From: JBNKHH01 sp050290245
GTDB lineage: Bacteria > Pseudomonadota > Alphaproteobacteria > Rhodobacterales > Rhodobacteraceae
Reading direction: 5' to 3'
DNA length: 64,000 nucleotides
Assembly: GCA_050290245.1 (NCBI GenBank)
Contig: JBNKHH010000021.1
Span: forward strand, 1-64,000
This document shows, one piece after another, positions 1 through 8,794 of the stretch (within the stretch, counting starts at the first letter, position 1; every line of letters starts with the position of its first letter). The translations under genes and the position numbers were made by a program. Under the pieces are notes generated by a model. The model ran no database searches and had not been told where the DNA came from. It worked only from the letters and a program-made list of their open reading frames with translations.

Positions 1-359
1 AGGTCACGTATTTCGGGCGAAAGTTGGCCATGGCGGCAGCTCCTGCAAGTCTGTTGTCCTGACCGAGCTTAGCCGTGCGGATTTGGCAGAATGTGCTGCA
101 ATGCGCGGGCGTGCGGCAGAAGGCGCTCAAGTTTGCGGGACCCGCAGCAGGAGTTTCCGAACGTCTGTTTCTGCCGCCGCGCCCGGCCCGAAGGAGGAAT
201 GAGGAACGTCAGAGGGCGTTGGTCGCCATGTCATGAGCGGACCTGACATTGCAGGTCGGACCTTCGCGCAGGTCGCAGTGACGGGCCGGTTTGAGCCCAA
301 CGCGGAAATTTATGCTAAGGTCACTTCAAGCCCGACATCTGAAGCAGGCGTTAGTGAAA
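1..359. other. Non-coding or unassigned left edge
   Basis: I see no convincing gene here. The only open frames are short and lack a recognisable product. Purine-rich AAGGAGGAATGAGG at about 191-204 looks like a ribosome binding site, but the ATG inside it opens no useful frame. The stretch probably holds the promoter and leader of the methyltransferase that begins at 360. Confidence 0.4.
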
Positions 360-1145
360 ATGTCCGAACTGGATACTCAATGGATCGACATACCCGACGA
401 CCGCATGAAGCGGTTCGAGGCGATGTTTCGATGGAACCAAGACACTTCCCACTACTATGATGGTGCGCGGCTCGGTCCAGGACTCGATGTTCTGGATTTC
501 GGCTGCGGTCCGGGGCACCAGGCGATCGAGTTCGTCAAACGAACCTCACCCGACGGGCACATTTTTGCAGCTGACGTTAACGAAGGATTCTTGGCAAGTG
601 CGCGTCGAAAAGCGGATGAGTCGGGGGTTGCCGACCGCATCACCACACTCCTTCTGACCGATGAAAGTCTCCCATTACCAACGGAAAGCGTGCACAGGGT
701 CATCGTACGCAACACCCTCATTCACGTACCGGCACCCAAGGCGAATTTGGCCGAGTTTCGACGTATACTGCGCGCGGACGGATTGCTCCACATGATTGAA
801 GGAGACCGGCGTCTGATGGCGCTCGAACCGCTTGCTCCGAATGACTGGAACGATCTCGTAGACGCGGCGTCTTGGGCCTGGAAACAACCAATGATCGGAC
901 GGCAACTTTATGCCCTTGCCAGCAGCGCCGGCTATTCCGACATCGAAGTGCGGGTCACCGCGACGGCGGATACGACAGGAAGGCTCATGGGTATGATCCG
1001 AACGATTGGTGACTATGCAATCGAGGGAGGAATGTCACCGGTCCGCGTTGAGGCACTTCTGAACATTCTCGACCGCGCCATAGCAAACGGGACATACATG
1101 GCGGTGTCCCCACAATTCATCGTCACCGCAAGGACGCAAAACTGA
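360..1145 (+). CDS. Class I SAM-dependent methyltransferase
   Basis: This is a 261-residue cytoplasmic protein with the Rossmann-fold SAM-binding motif I (VLDFGCGPGHQA, about residues 44-55), followed by an acidic motif at the end of strand 2 (FAADVNEGF). A later HVPAPKANLAEFRRIL segment is typical of the methyltransferase-11/25 group. It transfers a methyl group from SAM, but the acceptor cannot be told from sequence. I chose the ATG at 360 because the protein-like segment MSELDTQW begins there; the frame stays open back to 291. The gene stands alone, with no operon partner, and faces the leftward catabolic operon. Confidence 0.75.
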   Translation: MSELDTQWIDIPDDRMKRFEAMFRWNQDTSHYYDGARLGPGLDVLDFGCGPGHQAIEFVKRTSPDGHIFAADVNEGFLASARRKADESGVADRITTLLLTDESLPLPTESVHRVIVRNTLIHVPAPKANLAEFRRILRADGLLHMIEGDRRLMALEPLAPNDWNDLVDAASWAWKQPMIGRQLYALASSAGYSDIEVRVTATADTTGRLMGMIRTIGDYAIEGGMSPVRVEALLNILDRAIANGTYMAVSPQFIVTARTQN

Positions 1146-1274
1146 ATTGCTCACTTCTGCTTTGTCCGCTCATCGGCCCTCGACACGCACCGCGCTCAAG
1201 GGCCGCTCTGGGACAGAACTGCTTGACGTTCGGGCCAGTATTGCGTGACGGCGGCCCGCTCCGCCACACCCGTT

Positions 1275-1305
1275 CCCGAGACACGTTTGTCCCGCCGGTC
1301 TCGGG
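1275..1305 (-). terminator. Inverted repeat between convergent genes
   Basis: CCCGAGAC at 1275-1282 pairs perfectly with GTCTCGGG at 1298-1305 across a 15-base loop. It lies just past the end of the leftward dehydrogenase operon and the rightward methyltransferase. No run of T follows on either strand, so it may slow or protect transcripts rather than act as a classic terminator. Confidence 0.35.
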
Positions 1306-1351
1306 CGTGAAACCAGCGGGATTACAAGCTGTTGCAGGGGGCGGTGCCGTA

Positions 1352-2395
1352 TCAGTTCAACGCGGCAAGCACGGCTTGGGTGATGGTCTCCGTCCGGTCT
1401 CGTCCCGGCACGGTGCCGATGCCGCGCGCGGTCACCGCCTCGATGGCCGACATCACCGCTGCCGCAGCCTCACGCTCGCTCAGATGGTCGAGCATCATGG
1501 CCCCGGCCCAGATCGTGGCGATCGGGTTTGCAATGCCGAGATGGGCGATGTCGGGGGCCGAGCCGTGGACCGGCTCGAACATCGAAGGCGCGCTGCGATC
1601 GGGGTTGATGTTGGCCGCGGCGGCAAAGCCCAATCCGCCCTGAATCGCCGCCCCGAGATCGGTGAGGATGTCGCCAAAGAGGTTGGAAGCGACGACCACA
1701 TCAAGGCTCTCCGGCGCCATGACCATGCGCGCCGCGATGGCGTCGATATGGTACTGCGTCACCTCGACATCGGGATAATCCGCCGCCACCTCTCGCGTGA
1801 CCTCATCCCAGAAGACCATCGAGTGTTTCTGGGCGTTGGACTTGGTGACCGAGGCCAGCTTCTTGCGCCGCGCGCGCGCCTGTTCGAAGCCGAAGCGCAG
1901 GATCCGCTCGACCCCGGTGCGGGTGAAGATCGAGGTTTCCACCGCGACCTCATCCGCCGTGCCCTGGTGCACCCGGCCACCGGCGCCAGAATATTCGCCT
2001 TCGGTATTCTCGCGGATGCAGAGGATATCGAACCCCTCGGCACGCAGCGGCCCCTGGACCCCCGGCAACAGCCGGTGCGGGCGGATATTTGCATATTGCG
2101 TGAACTGCTTGCGGATCGGCAGCAACAGCCCGTGCAGCGAGACCGCATCCGGCACCTCGGCGGGCCAGCCGACGGCGCCGAGCAGGATCGCATCGAAAGC
2201 ACGCAGCGTTTCGATCCCGTCGGGCGGCATCATCGCCCCCGTCTCGCGGTAATAGGCGCACGACCAGGGAAACTCCGTCCCTTCAAGGGCGAAACCTCCC
2301 CGCTCTGCCGCTGCCTGCAAGACCTGCCAGGCCGCTTCTGTTACGTCTTTGCCGATGCCGTCACCGGGGATGAGCGCGATTCTGTGGCTGTTCAC
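1352..2395 (-). CDS. ttuC: Tartrate dehydrogenase/decarboxylase or D-malate dehydrogenase family
   Basis: The 347-residue protein belongs to the isocitrate/isopropylmalate dehydrogenase fold. It shows the N-terminal LIPGDGIGKDV, the substrate-loop segment SLHGLLLPIRKQ (about 87-98), RENTEGEYSG (128-137), a metal-site stretch with SNLFGDILTDLGAA, and the NAD-site motif EPVHGSAPDIA. The substrate-loop pattern matches tartrate/D-malate dehydrogenases better than LeuB or Icd. Family members oxidise and often decarboxylate tartrate or D-malate with NAD and a divalent metal. It is the last gene of a leftward operon after the cupin gene. The exact substrate is inferred. Confidence 0.8.
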   Translation of the reverse strand: MNSHRIALIPGDGIGKDVTEAAWQVLQAAAERGGFALEGTEFPWSCAYYRETGAMMPPDGIETLRAFDAILLGAVGWPAEVPDAVSLHGLLLPIRKQFTQYANIRPHRLLPGVQGPLRAEGFDILCIRENTEGEYSGAGGRVHQGTADEVAVETSIFTRTGVERILRFGFEQARARRKKLASVTKSNAQKHSMVFWDEVTREVAADYPDVEVTQYHIDAIAARMVMAPESLDVVVASNLFGDILTDLGAAIQGGLGFAAAANINPDRSAPSMFEPVHGSAPDIAHLGIANPIATIWAGAMMLDHLSEREAAAAVMSAIEAVTARGIGTVPGRDRTETITQAVLAALN

Positions 2396-2441
2396 GGGGG
2401 AGCCTCCTTGACTTCGTAATGCGCGGCGCGCGCGGTCGGTT

Positions 2442-2798
2442 TCAGTCGGTCACGACGACATAGATCTTGCGCACGGTCTCGATGGTGCGCCAGACGCCCA
2501 CGAAACCGGGCTTCATCACAAAGCTGTCGCCGGCGCGGTAAGTTTTGGTTTCGCCTCCAGTCTCCTCGATCTCGATCACGCCTGACAGGATGTGACAGAA
2601 CTCGAAGGTGGTGCCTTTGATCGAGTGGGTCACGCCGGGGGTCGCCTCCCAGACCCCGGTCTGCACCTTGTCGTCCCTGGAGGCGTCCTGCGCCCAGGTT
2701 TTGAAAGCGGGATCGCCGGAAATCAGCCGCTCGGGCAGGGGCAGCGCGTCTTTCGGGGCGAAACTGGGGGTGGTGTCGATGGTGATCAGATTGGACAT
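2442..2798 (-). CDS. Small cupin-domain protein
   Basis: This 118-residue protein is a single cupin barrel: a central strand pair around TFEFCHILSGVIEIEE and a second motif YRAGDSFVMKPGFVGVWR. It resembles the cupin_3 / EutQ-like group of small unassigned cupins. The open frame extends further upstream, but ATG 2798 has a good ribosome binding site (CAGGAAAACCC) and clears the stop of the preceding dehydrogenase at 2810. It lies between a hydroxyacid dehydrogenase and a tartrate-type dehydrogenase, so a role in handling the same carboxylic acid substrate is an inference. Confidence 0.75.
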   Translation of the reverse strand: MSNLITIDTTPSFAPKDALPLPERLISGDPAFKTWAQDASRDDKVQTGVWEATPGVTHSIKGTTFEFCHILSGVIEIEETGGETKTYRAGDSFVMKPGFVGVWRTIETVRKIYVVVTD

Positions 2799-2809
2799 GG
2801 GTTTTCCTG

Positions 2810-3733
2810 TCAGTAGCCAAGATTGCGATTGACGAGCCCGATCAGGGGTTCGCCGGTCCGGTGACGTCGGATGTTCTCTGACACCGCTTGCGCAGCCGTC
2901 TCCGGCTGGGTGACAGATGCGATATGCGGAGTGACCATCACTTTGGGATGACACCAGAGCGGATGATCCTGCGGCAGCGGTTCAGGATCGGTGACATCCA
3001 GCATCGCGGCGCCGAGATGCCCGCTGTCCAGTGCCTCGATCAGCGCCGCCTGGTCGAGCTGCGGCCCCCGCCCCACATGCAAGAGCCGCGCGCCGGCGGG
3101 CAACTGGGCAAAGAGGTGCTGATCGAGCATGCCGCGCGTCTGTCCGGTCAGCGGCAACAGGCAGACCAGAATATCCGTTTGCGCCAGAAAGGCCGGCAAC
3201 TGCTCGGCACCGTGAAAACGGCTGACGCCGTTGATCTGCTTTTCGCTGCGGCTCCACCCGGCCAAGGGGAATCCGAATGGCCTCAACCGTTCGATGGCCG
3301 CCTGTGCCAGCGTGCCGAGACCAAGGAAACCGACCCGGCATTCTGTGGCCTGCCGTGCGGGCAGGGCCTGCCAGAACTGGCGGCGCTGCTGGTGCAGGTA
3401 GCCGGGAATGTCGCGGTGCAGAGCCAGAACGCCAAGCGCGACATACTCCTGCATCATGCGGATGATGCCGTCCTCGACCATGCGCACCAGTTTCACTTGG
3501 GACGGCACGACTTCGGCATTGAACTGATCGACCCCCGCACCGATCGAGAACAGCACCTCAAGATTGTGGTAGCGAGCAATGTCCTCCGGCACGGTCCAGG
3601 TGATGAGATAGCGGATCCTCTCAGGGGCCACCTCGTCGTCGCGTTGGAAAACTTCCAGATCAGGCAGCGTATTTGCAAAAACCTCGCGGAACACTGCGCC
3701 GCGCACCGGATCGGAATTGAACAGGAATGCCAT
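2810..3733 (-). CDS. ghrA: D-2-hydroxyacid dehydrogenase, glyoxylate/hydroxypyruvate reductase A type
   Basis: The 307-residue protein has the NAD(P) Rossmann motif VGFLGLGTLAQ (about 134-144) and the family catalytic residues Arg222 (VGRGPQ), Glu251 (TDPEPLP) and His270 (TPHIAS). The N-terminal SIGAGVDQ segment is also typical. GhrA-type enzymes reduce glyoxylate or hydroxypyruvate, or run the reverse oxidation. The gene starts 2 bp after the stop of the M20 deacylase and is followed 12 bp later by the cupin gene, so it is part of a tight operon. The specificity within the GhrA group is uncertain. Confidence 0.85.
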   Translation of the reverse strand: MAFLFNSDPVRGAVFREVFANTLPDLEVFQRDDEVAPERIRYLITWTVPEDIARYHNLEVLFSIGAGVDQFNAEVVPSQVKLVRMVEDGIIRMMQEYVALGVLALHRDIPGYLHQQRRQFWQALPARQATECRVGFLGLGTLAQAAIERLRPFGFPLAGWSRSEKQINGVSRFHGAEQLPAFLAQTDILVCLLPLTGQTRGMLDQHLFAQLPAGARLLHVGRGPQLDQAALIEALDSGHLGAAMLDVTDPEPLPQDHPLWCHPKVMVTPHIASVTQPETAAQAVSENIRRHRTGEPLIGLVNRNLGY

Positions 3734-3735
3734 TA

Positions 3736-4860
3736 TTATGCAGCCAGCCGGGTGCCGAGCGCCTCGATCATGCGCCGGCAGGCGACCAACTCGCCGATCT
3801 CGATGAATTCGTCGGGTCGATGCGCTCGCCCGATCTCGCCCGGGCCGCAGATGATCGCCTCGACTCCGGCCTGCTGGAACAGACCGGCCTCGGTGCCGTA
3901 GCTGACCGCGCTGAGCGGGTCCTGCCCGGTGAGGTCTGCAAGCAGCCCCGCCAGATCGCTGTTGCGCGCCGTGGCCAGCGCGGGATAGGTACTCAGCTCC
4001 TGCCAGGACACCTCGAATCCGCTGTCGCGCAGGGCCATGAGCCGGGCCTTGATCGGCTCCAGAAGGGCGGCGGGCGAGACGCCCGCCACGGCGCGCGCCT
4101 CGATATCGGCGGTGCAGCGATCGGGGATGATGTTGACCGATTGGCCGCCGGAAATGACCCCGACCTGTAGCGAGGAATAGGGCGGTGCGAAGGTCTCATT
4201 GAGGGGACCGCCCGTGAGCGTCTGGCCATGGGCCACGGCATGTGTGATGACATCGGCCATGGCATGCACGGCATTCAGCCCCAGATCGGGGCGCGAGGAA
4301 TGGCCGGAGCGCCCGGTCACCTCCATCCGCGCGGCCATCTTGCCCTTGTGCGCCAGCACCGGCTGCATCCCGCTCGGCTCTCCGATGATCGCGCCGAGGG
4401 GTGGCTCGCAAAGCTCCGGCAGGGCGGCCAGCATATGCGGCACGCCGCGGCATCCGGCCTCTTCGTCATAGGAAAATGCAAGGTGGATCGGGCGCGCCAA
4501 AGGCATCGCCGCCAGATCCGGCAGCACGGCCAGGGCGCAGGCGAGATATCCCTTCATATCGGTGCTGCCACGGCCATAGAGCCGGTCGCCCTCGCGGCGC
4601 AGCACGAAAGGATCCGAGCTCCATCCCGGCTCGCCGGCCGGCACGACATCCATGTGCCCCGAGAGGACATAGCCCCGGTGCGCGCGCGGGCCGATGGTCG
4701 CAAAAAGGTTGGACCGATCGCCCTCGGGCCCGGAAAGAATCGCCACCTCAGCCCCGGCTGCCCGACAATACTCGGCAATCCATTCGACAATCGCCCCATT
4801 CGGAGTGCCTACGACAGAGGGAAAGGCGATCAGCTTGGCGAGGATCTCTTCTACAGTCAT
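3736..4860 (-). CDS. argE: M20 family deacylase, acetylornithine deacetylase (ArgE)-like
   Basis: This 374-residue metallohydrolase shows the M20 metal motif SGHMDVVP (His69, Asp71), the bridging Asp of RGSTDMKG (Asp101) and the catalytic Glu pair in YDEEAG (133-134). A dimerisation domain containing HSSRPDLG follows. Length and motifs fit acetylornithine deacetylase. Its place at the head of a catabolic operon with a hydroxyacid dehydrogenase, a cupin and a tartrate-type dehydrogenase suggests it may remove an acyl group from a catabolic substrate rather than make arginine; this is inference. ATG 4860 is chosen because the family N-terminus begins there, though the frame is open to 5139. Confidence 0.8.
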   Translation of the reverse strand: MTVEEILAKLIAFPSVVGTPNGAIVEWIAEYCRAAGAEVAILSGPEGDRSNLFATIGPRAHRGYVLSGHMDVVPAGEPGWSSDPFVLRREGDRLYGRGSTDMKGYLACALAVLPDLAAMPLARPIHLAFSYDEEAGCRGVPHMLAALPELCEPPLGAIIGEPSGMQPVLAHKGKMAARMEVTGRSGHSSRPDLGLNAVHAMADVITHAVAHGQTLTGGPLNETFAPPYSSLQVGVISGGQSVNIIPDRCTADIEARAVAGVSPAALLEPIKARLMALRDSGFEVSWQELSTYPALATARNSDLAGLLADLTGQDPLSAVSYGTEAGLFQQAGVEAIICGPGEIGRAHRPDEFIEIGELVACRRMIEALGTRLAA

Positions 4861-5269
4861 GGTAGCCCCTCTGTGCGTACGATGTGGCGGACAGGACCAC
4901 CCTAACTTTCGGCAGAGGCATTCGATGCTGAATCGCCCCGTGTTCTGGCCGAAAATTTTGGAATGGCACTGCCGGCCGGTGAAAAGTGCTGGCCGTCTGG
5001 ACCCAGGCAAACCCCGCGACCAGGTCGCTACCGAGGTGGATTTGCTGCGCCCGGTGCAAATGGCCGCAGTGCGAAATGCTGCTTCCATTTCGACATCTCT
5101 GATCTCCTTCTCGTCAAAGATCAGCAGACGGCAATTCATAGCCTGCGTCAGTGCCCGATTTTCGGGGGGAGCTCACATCTTTCAGTGCACGAATCAGGGC
5201 CGCAGTCCTGACACACGGTGCCAATCCTGCCATCTGGTCGCGAGAAAGGTTCTCCGCACCAATGTTGCG
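4861..5269. other. Intergenic gap of 409 bp with no confident gene
   Basis: The stretch lies between the Gfo/Idh/MocA gene and the deacylase operon, both leftward, so it should hold the operon promoter. One 22-codon leftward frame at 5028-5096 has a strong AAGGAG site before its ATG but no recognisable product. A frame continuing past the stop of the oxidoreductase (5114-5269) also gives no recognised family. Neither is called as a gene. Confidence 0.4.
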
Positions 5270-6406
5270 CTACTTTTTGAACATCGGCGGCCTGGCATCC
5301 AGCCATTGGCCGCCGTTCCTAGCAGACGCCACGGCAGCGTGTACGGCGGCCATTGATCGCACGCCATCCTCGGCCTTGGGCAAGCCATCGCGTGTTTCGC
5401 CGCGTATTGCATCAGCCAGGTCACAGTAGATGTTGGCCACCGCCAACGGGAAGCCTTCGGGGTGTGCAATCGCCACGCGAGACAGGCGCATGGCATCAGA
5501 ATGGAGCCCGCTTTCACCCTTCTCGATGATCTGGGTACGTCCGCCCACTGGCGTGTAGACAAGCTGGTTCGGTTGCTCGGATGCCCACCTGAGACCGCCC
5601 GTTTCCCCAAATACCTGAATATCGAATCCGTGTTGCCGGCCGATGGCCACAGAGGAGGTCCAGAGGCGCCCGACCGTGCCCCCTGACATGCGGAAATTGA
5701 CCATCGCGTCGTCTTCGAGTTCGCGGCTTGGTATGGTCGAGGCGAAATCGGCGGACAGGGTTTCTACCTGGTCGTTGCAGATGAAACTCGCCATGTGCAA
5801 GGCATGAATGCCGCAGTCGGCAAACTGACCGGAGACACCTGCCATGGCCGGATCATAGCGCCACCGTACACGGGGGTTCTCGGCATCGCGTGCATCGCCA
5901 TGGTGCCCGTGGCTGAAATTCGTCACCACAAGCCGGACTTTTCCAACCTCGCCTGCCGCGACCATGGCGCGGGCTTGCCGGACCATCGGGTAGGCGGAAT
6001 AACAGTAGTTCACGGCACAGATGCGACCGGAGCTTTCCGCGATCCGAACGATCGCTTCGCCCTCTTCGACGGTCATTGTCATGGGCTTTTCGCAGAGCAC
6101 GTTGAAGCCGGCTTCGAGAAAGGCCTTGGTAATTTCGAAATGGGTGGAATTGGGAGTTGCAACGGTTACAAGGTCAATCCTGTCGTCGCGATCCTTTTCA
6201 CCGACGAGCATCTCTTGCCAATTCCCATATGCGCGGTCATCGGCGATTCCGAGGTGTTGCGCATATGCTCGCCCGGCTTCGGGTCTGTGGTCCAGCGCGC
6301 CAGCGGCAAATTCAAAAAGCCCGTCAGCCAAGGCCCCCAGTCGATGTGCCGGCCCGATCTGGCTGCCCTCGCCGCCGCCGATCATGCCCCATTTAAGCTT
6401 TGTCAT
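5270..6406 (-). CDS. Gfo/Idh/MocA family NAD(P)-dependent oxidoreductase
   Basis: The 378-residue protein has the N-terminal dinucleotide-binding glycine motif MIGGGEGSQIG, the family signature CEKPMTMT with Lys107, and the catalytic-domain pattern GQFADCGIHALHMASF supplying the Asp and His typical of inositol and sugar dehydrogenases. Enzymes of this family oxidise cyclitols or sugars with NAD(P). It is divergent from an IolC-IolB-IolJ-like set on the other strand, so an inositol-type or related sugar substrate is likely but not proven. AGAGGA lies directly before the ATG. Confidence 0.85.
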   Translation of the reverse strand: MTKLKWGMIGGGEGSQIGPAHRLGALADGLFEFAAGALDHRPEAGRAYAQHLGIADDRAYGNWQEMLVGEKDRDDRIDLVTVATPNSTHFEITKAFLEAGFNVLCEKPMTMTVEEGEAIVRIAESSGRICAVNYCYSAYPMVRQARAMVAAGEVGKVRLVVTNFSHGHHGDARDAENPRVRWRYDPAMAGVSGQFADCGIHALHMASFICNDQVETLSADFASTIPSRELEDDAMVNFRMSGGTVGRLWTSSVAIGRQHGFDIQVFGETGGLRWASEQPNQLVYTPVGGRTQIIEKGESGLHSDAMRLSRVAIAHPEGFPLAVANIYCDLADAIRGETRDGLPKAEDGVRSMAAVHAAVASARNGGQWLDARPPMFKK

Positions 6407-6634
6407 TCCTCTATTCCCTGTCTGAAGCCAAATCTTCCGAGGTCTTCACTGTTGTTCCCGGTATCTCGCGCGACACTGGATCACACCCTGGATCGCAAAT
6501 CTGAAACATTGCGCGCAAGCCTTCACGACTGCCGTTGAGCAAAAGTCTCCTCACACCCGAAAAGCCACCTCACTCTTCGCCGGATTGCAAACCATTCCTT
6601 GCTCTTGCATCGTGGTTGTGAACTTCAATTCTGA
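6407..6634. other. Divergent promoter region
   Basis: This is the first part of the gap between the leftward Gfo/Idh/MocA gene and the rightward IolC-type gene. I see no gene in it. It is expected to hold at least the promoter of the oxidoreductase. I could not identify an operator confidently. Confidence 0.35.
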
Positions 6635-6968
6635 TTGCCGGACCCGGTCCTGCAATTGATTGAAAATTTCAACAGCCCAACGTTCGGCGCAAACGATGCT
6701 TTCGAATTGGGAGCACGCTGCTGGGAAATGGGTCCGAGAGCGACGTCGCCGGCAACACCGCCGAACAGGTCGAGGCGCAAAAAAATGAGCCAAGGACAGT
6801 GACAAGGCCTATGCAATCATGATGAATGTCGATCGGTATGATGGCTGGACTACTGAAGATGGCGCCTGGTCGGGAATCGGATGGCCGCTGATTTCCGGAG
6901 ACGGAAAGGTTCGCGCGCCGCACACCGAGTGGAAATCTTCGCGATTCAGACAACGGAAGGAAGTTTGA
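6635..6968 (+). pseudogene. Possible decayed coding remnant with two frame changes
   Basis: Three adjoining frames on the plus strand give protein-like text when joined. The first contains LIENFNSPTFGANDAFELG (from about 6653). The next contains SDVAGNTAEQVEAQKNE. The third contains KAYAIMMNVDRYDGW and runs to a stop at 6968. Two single-base shifts would be needed to join them. I do not recognise the family. The stop coincides with the start of the IolC-type gene. The call rests only on the look of the translations and could be chance in GC-rich DNA. Confidence 0.3.
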
Positions 6969-7948
6969 TGACGGCACTGTTGGATGCGATCCGCGGCAAT
7001 CGGTTCATCGTGTTCGGGCGAGCAGGCATGGACATGTTTGCTTCGCCCCAAGGCGTCAAGGCTGAAGAGGCTGAAACGTTCGAAAGCGGCCTTGGGGGCT
7101 CCTCGGCGAATATCTGCGCCGGTCTGTGCAAATTGGGTGGCGTTTCGGCGCTGGTGACGTCCGTTTCGGACGATGCTGTCGGCAGATTCTGCCTGAACCA
7201 GCTGCGCGGCTATGGTGTCGACACCGAGTATTGCCGTCCGGTCGGCGGCGAATACCGGACTTCACTTGCCGTTTATGAAAGCACGATGGATGATTTCCAG
7301 CTGGTGATCTATCGCAACGGCGCGGTCGATTTTCAGGTCACCGAAGAAGACGTGAACCGCGTCCGGTATGAGGATTGGGCTGCATTGGTCACCGCAGGCA
7401 CAGTGTTTGCTGCGGAACCGTCGCGCAGCGCAACGTTCCGCGCGTTTGAAAACGCCAGGGCCGCCGGGTTGCCGGTAATCTTCGATATTGATTATCGGCC
7501 GTATTCCTGGCCATCCGCCAAGGTTGCGTCCGAGGTGTTGACCCGCGCGGGCGAAGCTTCGGACATGATCGTCGGCAATGACGAGGAGTTCGGCTTCATG
7601 GCCGGCGGGGTCGAAAAAGGACTGGACAAGGCGCGCGAACTTGCCGCTGGCGGACGACTGGTCATTTACAAGATGGGCGCGGAAGGCGCGGTCACCTTTT
7701 TTGAAGGGCAAGAGATCCGCACCGGCATCTACCCGGTTACCGCCGTAAAGCCCAACGGTGCCGGAGATGCCTTCATGTCAGGACTTCTTGCTGGAATCGC
7801 CAGCGAGCAAACCCTGGGTGACGCGGTGCTGCAGGGTTCCGCCTGCGCGGCAATTGTCGTGTCAAAGCCCGGCTGTGCTCCGTCCATGCCAAACACCGTG
7901 CAACTTGGCGAATTTCTGCGAAATCATCCTGGCCCGACGGAGGTCTGA
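6968..7948 (+). CDS. iolC: PfkB-family sugar kinase, 5-dehydro-2-deoxygluconokinase (IolC)-like
   Basis: The 326-residue protein is a ribokinase-fold kinase with the N-terminal PfkB signature (LGGSSANICAGLCKLGG, about 42-58) and the C-terminal ATP/catalytic motif PNGAGDAF, where Asp267 is the expected base. IolC phosphorylates 5-dehydro-2-deoxygluconate in myo-inositol breakdown. IolB- and IolJ-type genes follow directly, which supports this role. ATG 6968 has an excellent GGAAGGAAG site, so I start here although the frame is open from 6881. Confidence 0.85.
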   Translation: MTALLDAIRGNRFIVFGRAGMDMFASPQGVKAEEAETFESGLGGSSANICAGLCKLGGVSALVTSVSDDAVGRFCLNQLRGYGVDTEYCRPVGGEYRTSLAVYESTMDDFQLVIYRNGAVDFQVTEEDVNRVRYEDWAALVTAGTVFAAEPSRSATFRAFENARAAGLPVIFDIDYRPYSWPSAKVASEVLTRAGEASDMIVGNDEEFGFMAGGVEKGLDKARELAAGGRLVIYKMGAEGAVTFFEGQEIRTGIYPVTAVKPNGAGDAFMSGLLAGIASEQTLGDAVLQGSACAAIVVSKPGCAPSMPNTVQLGEFLRNHPGPTEV

Positions 7949-7951
7949 CCG

Positions 7952-8794
7952 TTGCATATTGCCCCCTATGACAACCAGAACAAACCAATCGTGGATGCCG
8001 GTAACCCGACTGTCCCACTCAATTATTTCAACATTGTCAAACTGAAGCGTGGCGATGCGTTCGAATACCAGGTTCCGGGCTTCGAGACGTGCATTGTGCC
8101 AGCGACCGGTACAATAGATGTCGACGTCGGGGGAACGGCTTTTGCGGCACTTGGCAACCGTGGAGAGGATGTTTGGGACGGTGAGCCTGAGGGAGTGTAT
8201 GTCCCCACGGGCGCTCGGACCACGATGGTCTGCACATCCGGCTCCGCGGAGGTGTTCGTCGCCGGTGCGCGATATGACAAGGTGCTCGATCCCTTTGAGG
8301 TACGTGCCGGCGATATTGACCTTGTGCAGTACGGATCGGATGACACGAAGACGCATCGCAAGATCAAGCATATTCTGGGCCAGAAACAGCATGGCAGGGT
8401 TGGGCGTCTCTTGGTCAGCGAGCTGTTCACCGTCGGCGCCGGTGGCTGGTCTGGTTTTCCCAGCCACAAACACGATACAGACCGCCTTCCCGTCGAGACG
8501 CGGCATGACGAAACCTACAACTTTCGGTTCAAGCCGAACTGGGGGTCGGGTGTGCAGATGCTGCAACGCACGGACAACGAGCCGGGCGACGCATATCACA
8601 TCGTGGATGGGTCCACGATCTGTCTCGACAATGGCTATCACCCGTGCTGCGTCTTGCCGGGCTATGAAATGTACTATTTCACAATCCTTGGCGGGCTGAG
8701 CCAGCGGCCGCTGGTGCAGTATTTCCAACCCACTCACGCCTATCAGATCGAAACCATCCCTGGCATCAAAGACATGATTGCGAAATTCAAATGA
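7952..8794 (+). CDS. iolB: 5-deoxy-glucuronate isomerase (IolB)-like cupin protein
   Basis: The 280-residue bicupin shows the IolB metal-site pattern SHKHD (His172, His174) followed by RHDETYNFRF (Glu187) and a late HPCCVLPGYEMYYF segment. IolB converts 5-deoxyglucuronate to 5-dehydro-2-deoxygluconate, the substrate of IolC. The start is a TTG at 7952: a GGAGG sits 8 bases upstream, and the start lies 3 bp after the iolC stop. The frame overlaps the next gene by four bases (ATGA), indicating translational coupling. Confidence 0.85.
   Translation: MHIAPYDNQNKPIVDAGNPTVPLNYFNIVKLKRGDAFEYQVPGFETCIVPATGTIDVDVGGTAFAALGNRGEDVWDGEPEGVYVPTGARTTMVCTSGSAEVFVAGARYDKVLDPFEVRAGDIDLVQYGSDDTKTHRKIKHILGQKQHGRVGRLLVSELFTVGAGGWSGFPSHKHDTDRLPVETRHDETYNFRFKPNWGSGVQMLQRTDNEPGDAYHIVDGSTICLDNGYHPCCVLPGYEMYYFTILGGLSQRPLVQYFQPTHAYQIETIPGIKDMIAKFK

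Noticed and set aside
1241..1335. A GC-rich patch with stem-forming parts that briefly looked like a tRNA
   Set aside because: No anticodon arm, T-loop or acceptor stem could be fitted; it is better described as a simple inverted repeat.
1223..2419. Long rightward open frame of 398 codons opposite the tartrate-type dehydrogenase gene
   Set aside because: It is antisense to a clear enzyme, has no recognisable domain and is rich in Arg, Gly and Asp as expected for a shadow frame in GC-rich DNA.
5114..5269. Open frame continuing past the stop of the Gfo/Idh/MocA gene
   Set aside because: It looks somewhat protein-like but matches no family I know and has no independent start signal; chance cannot be ruled out.
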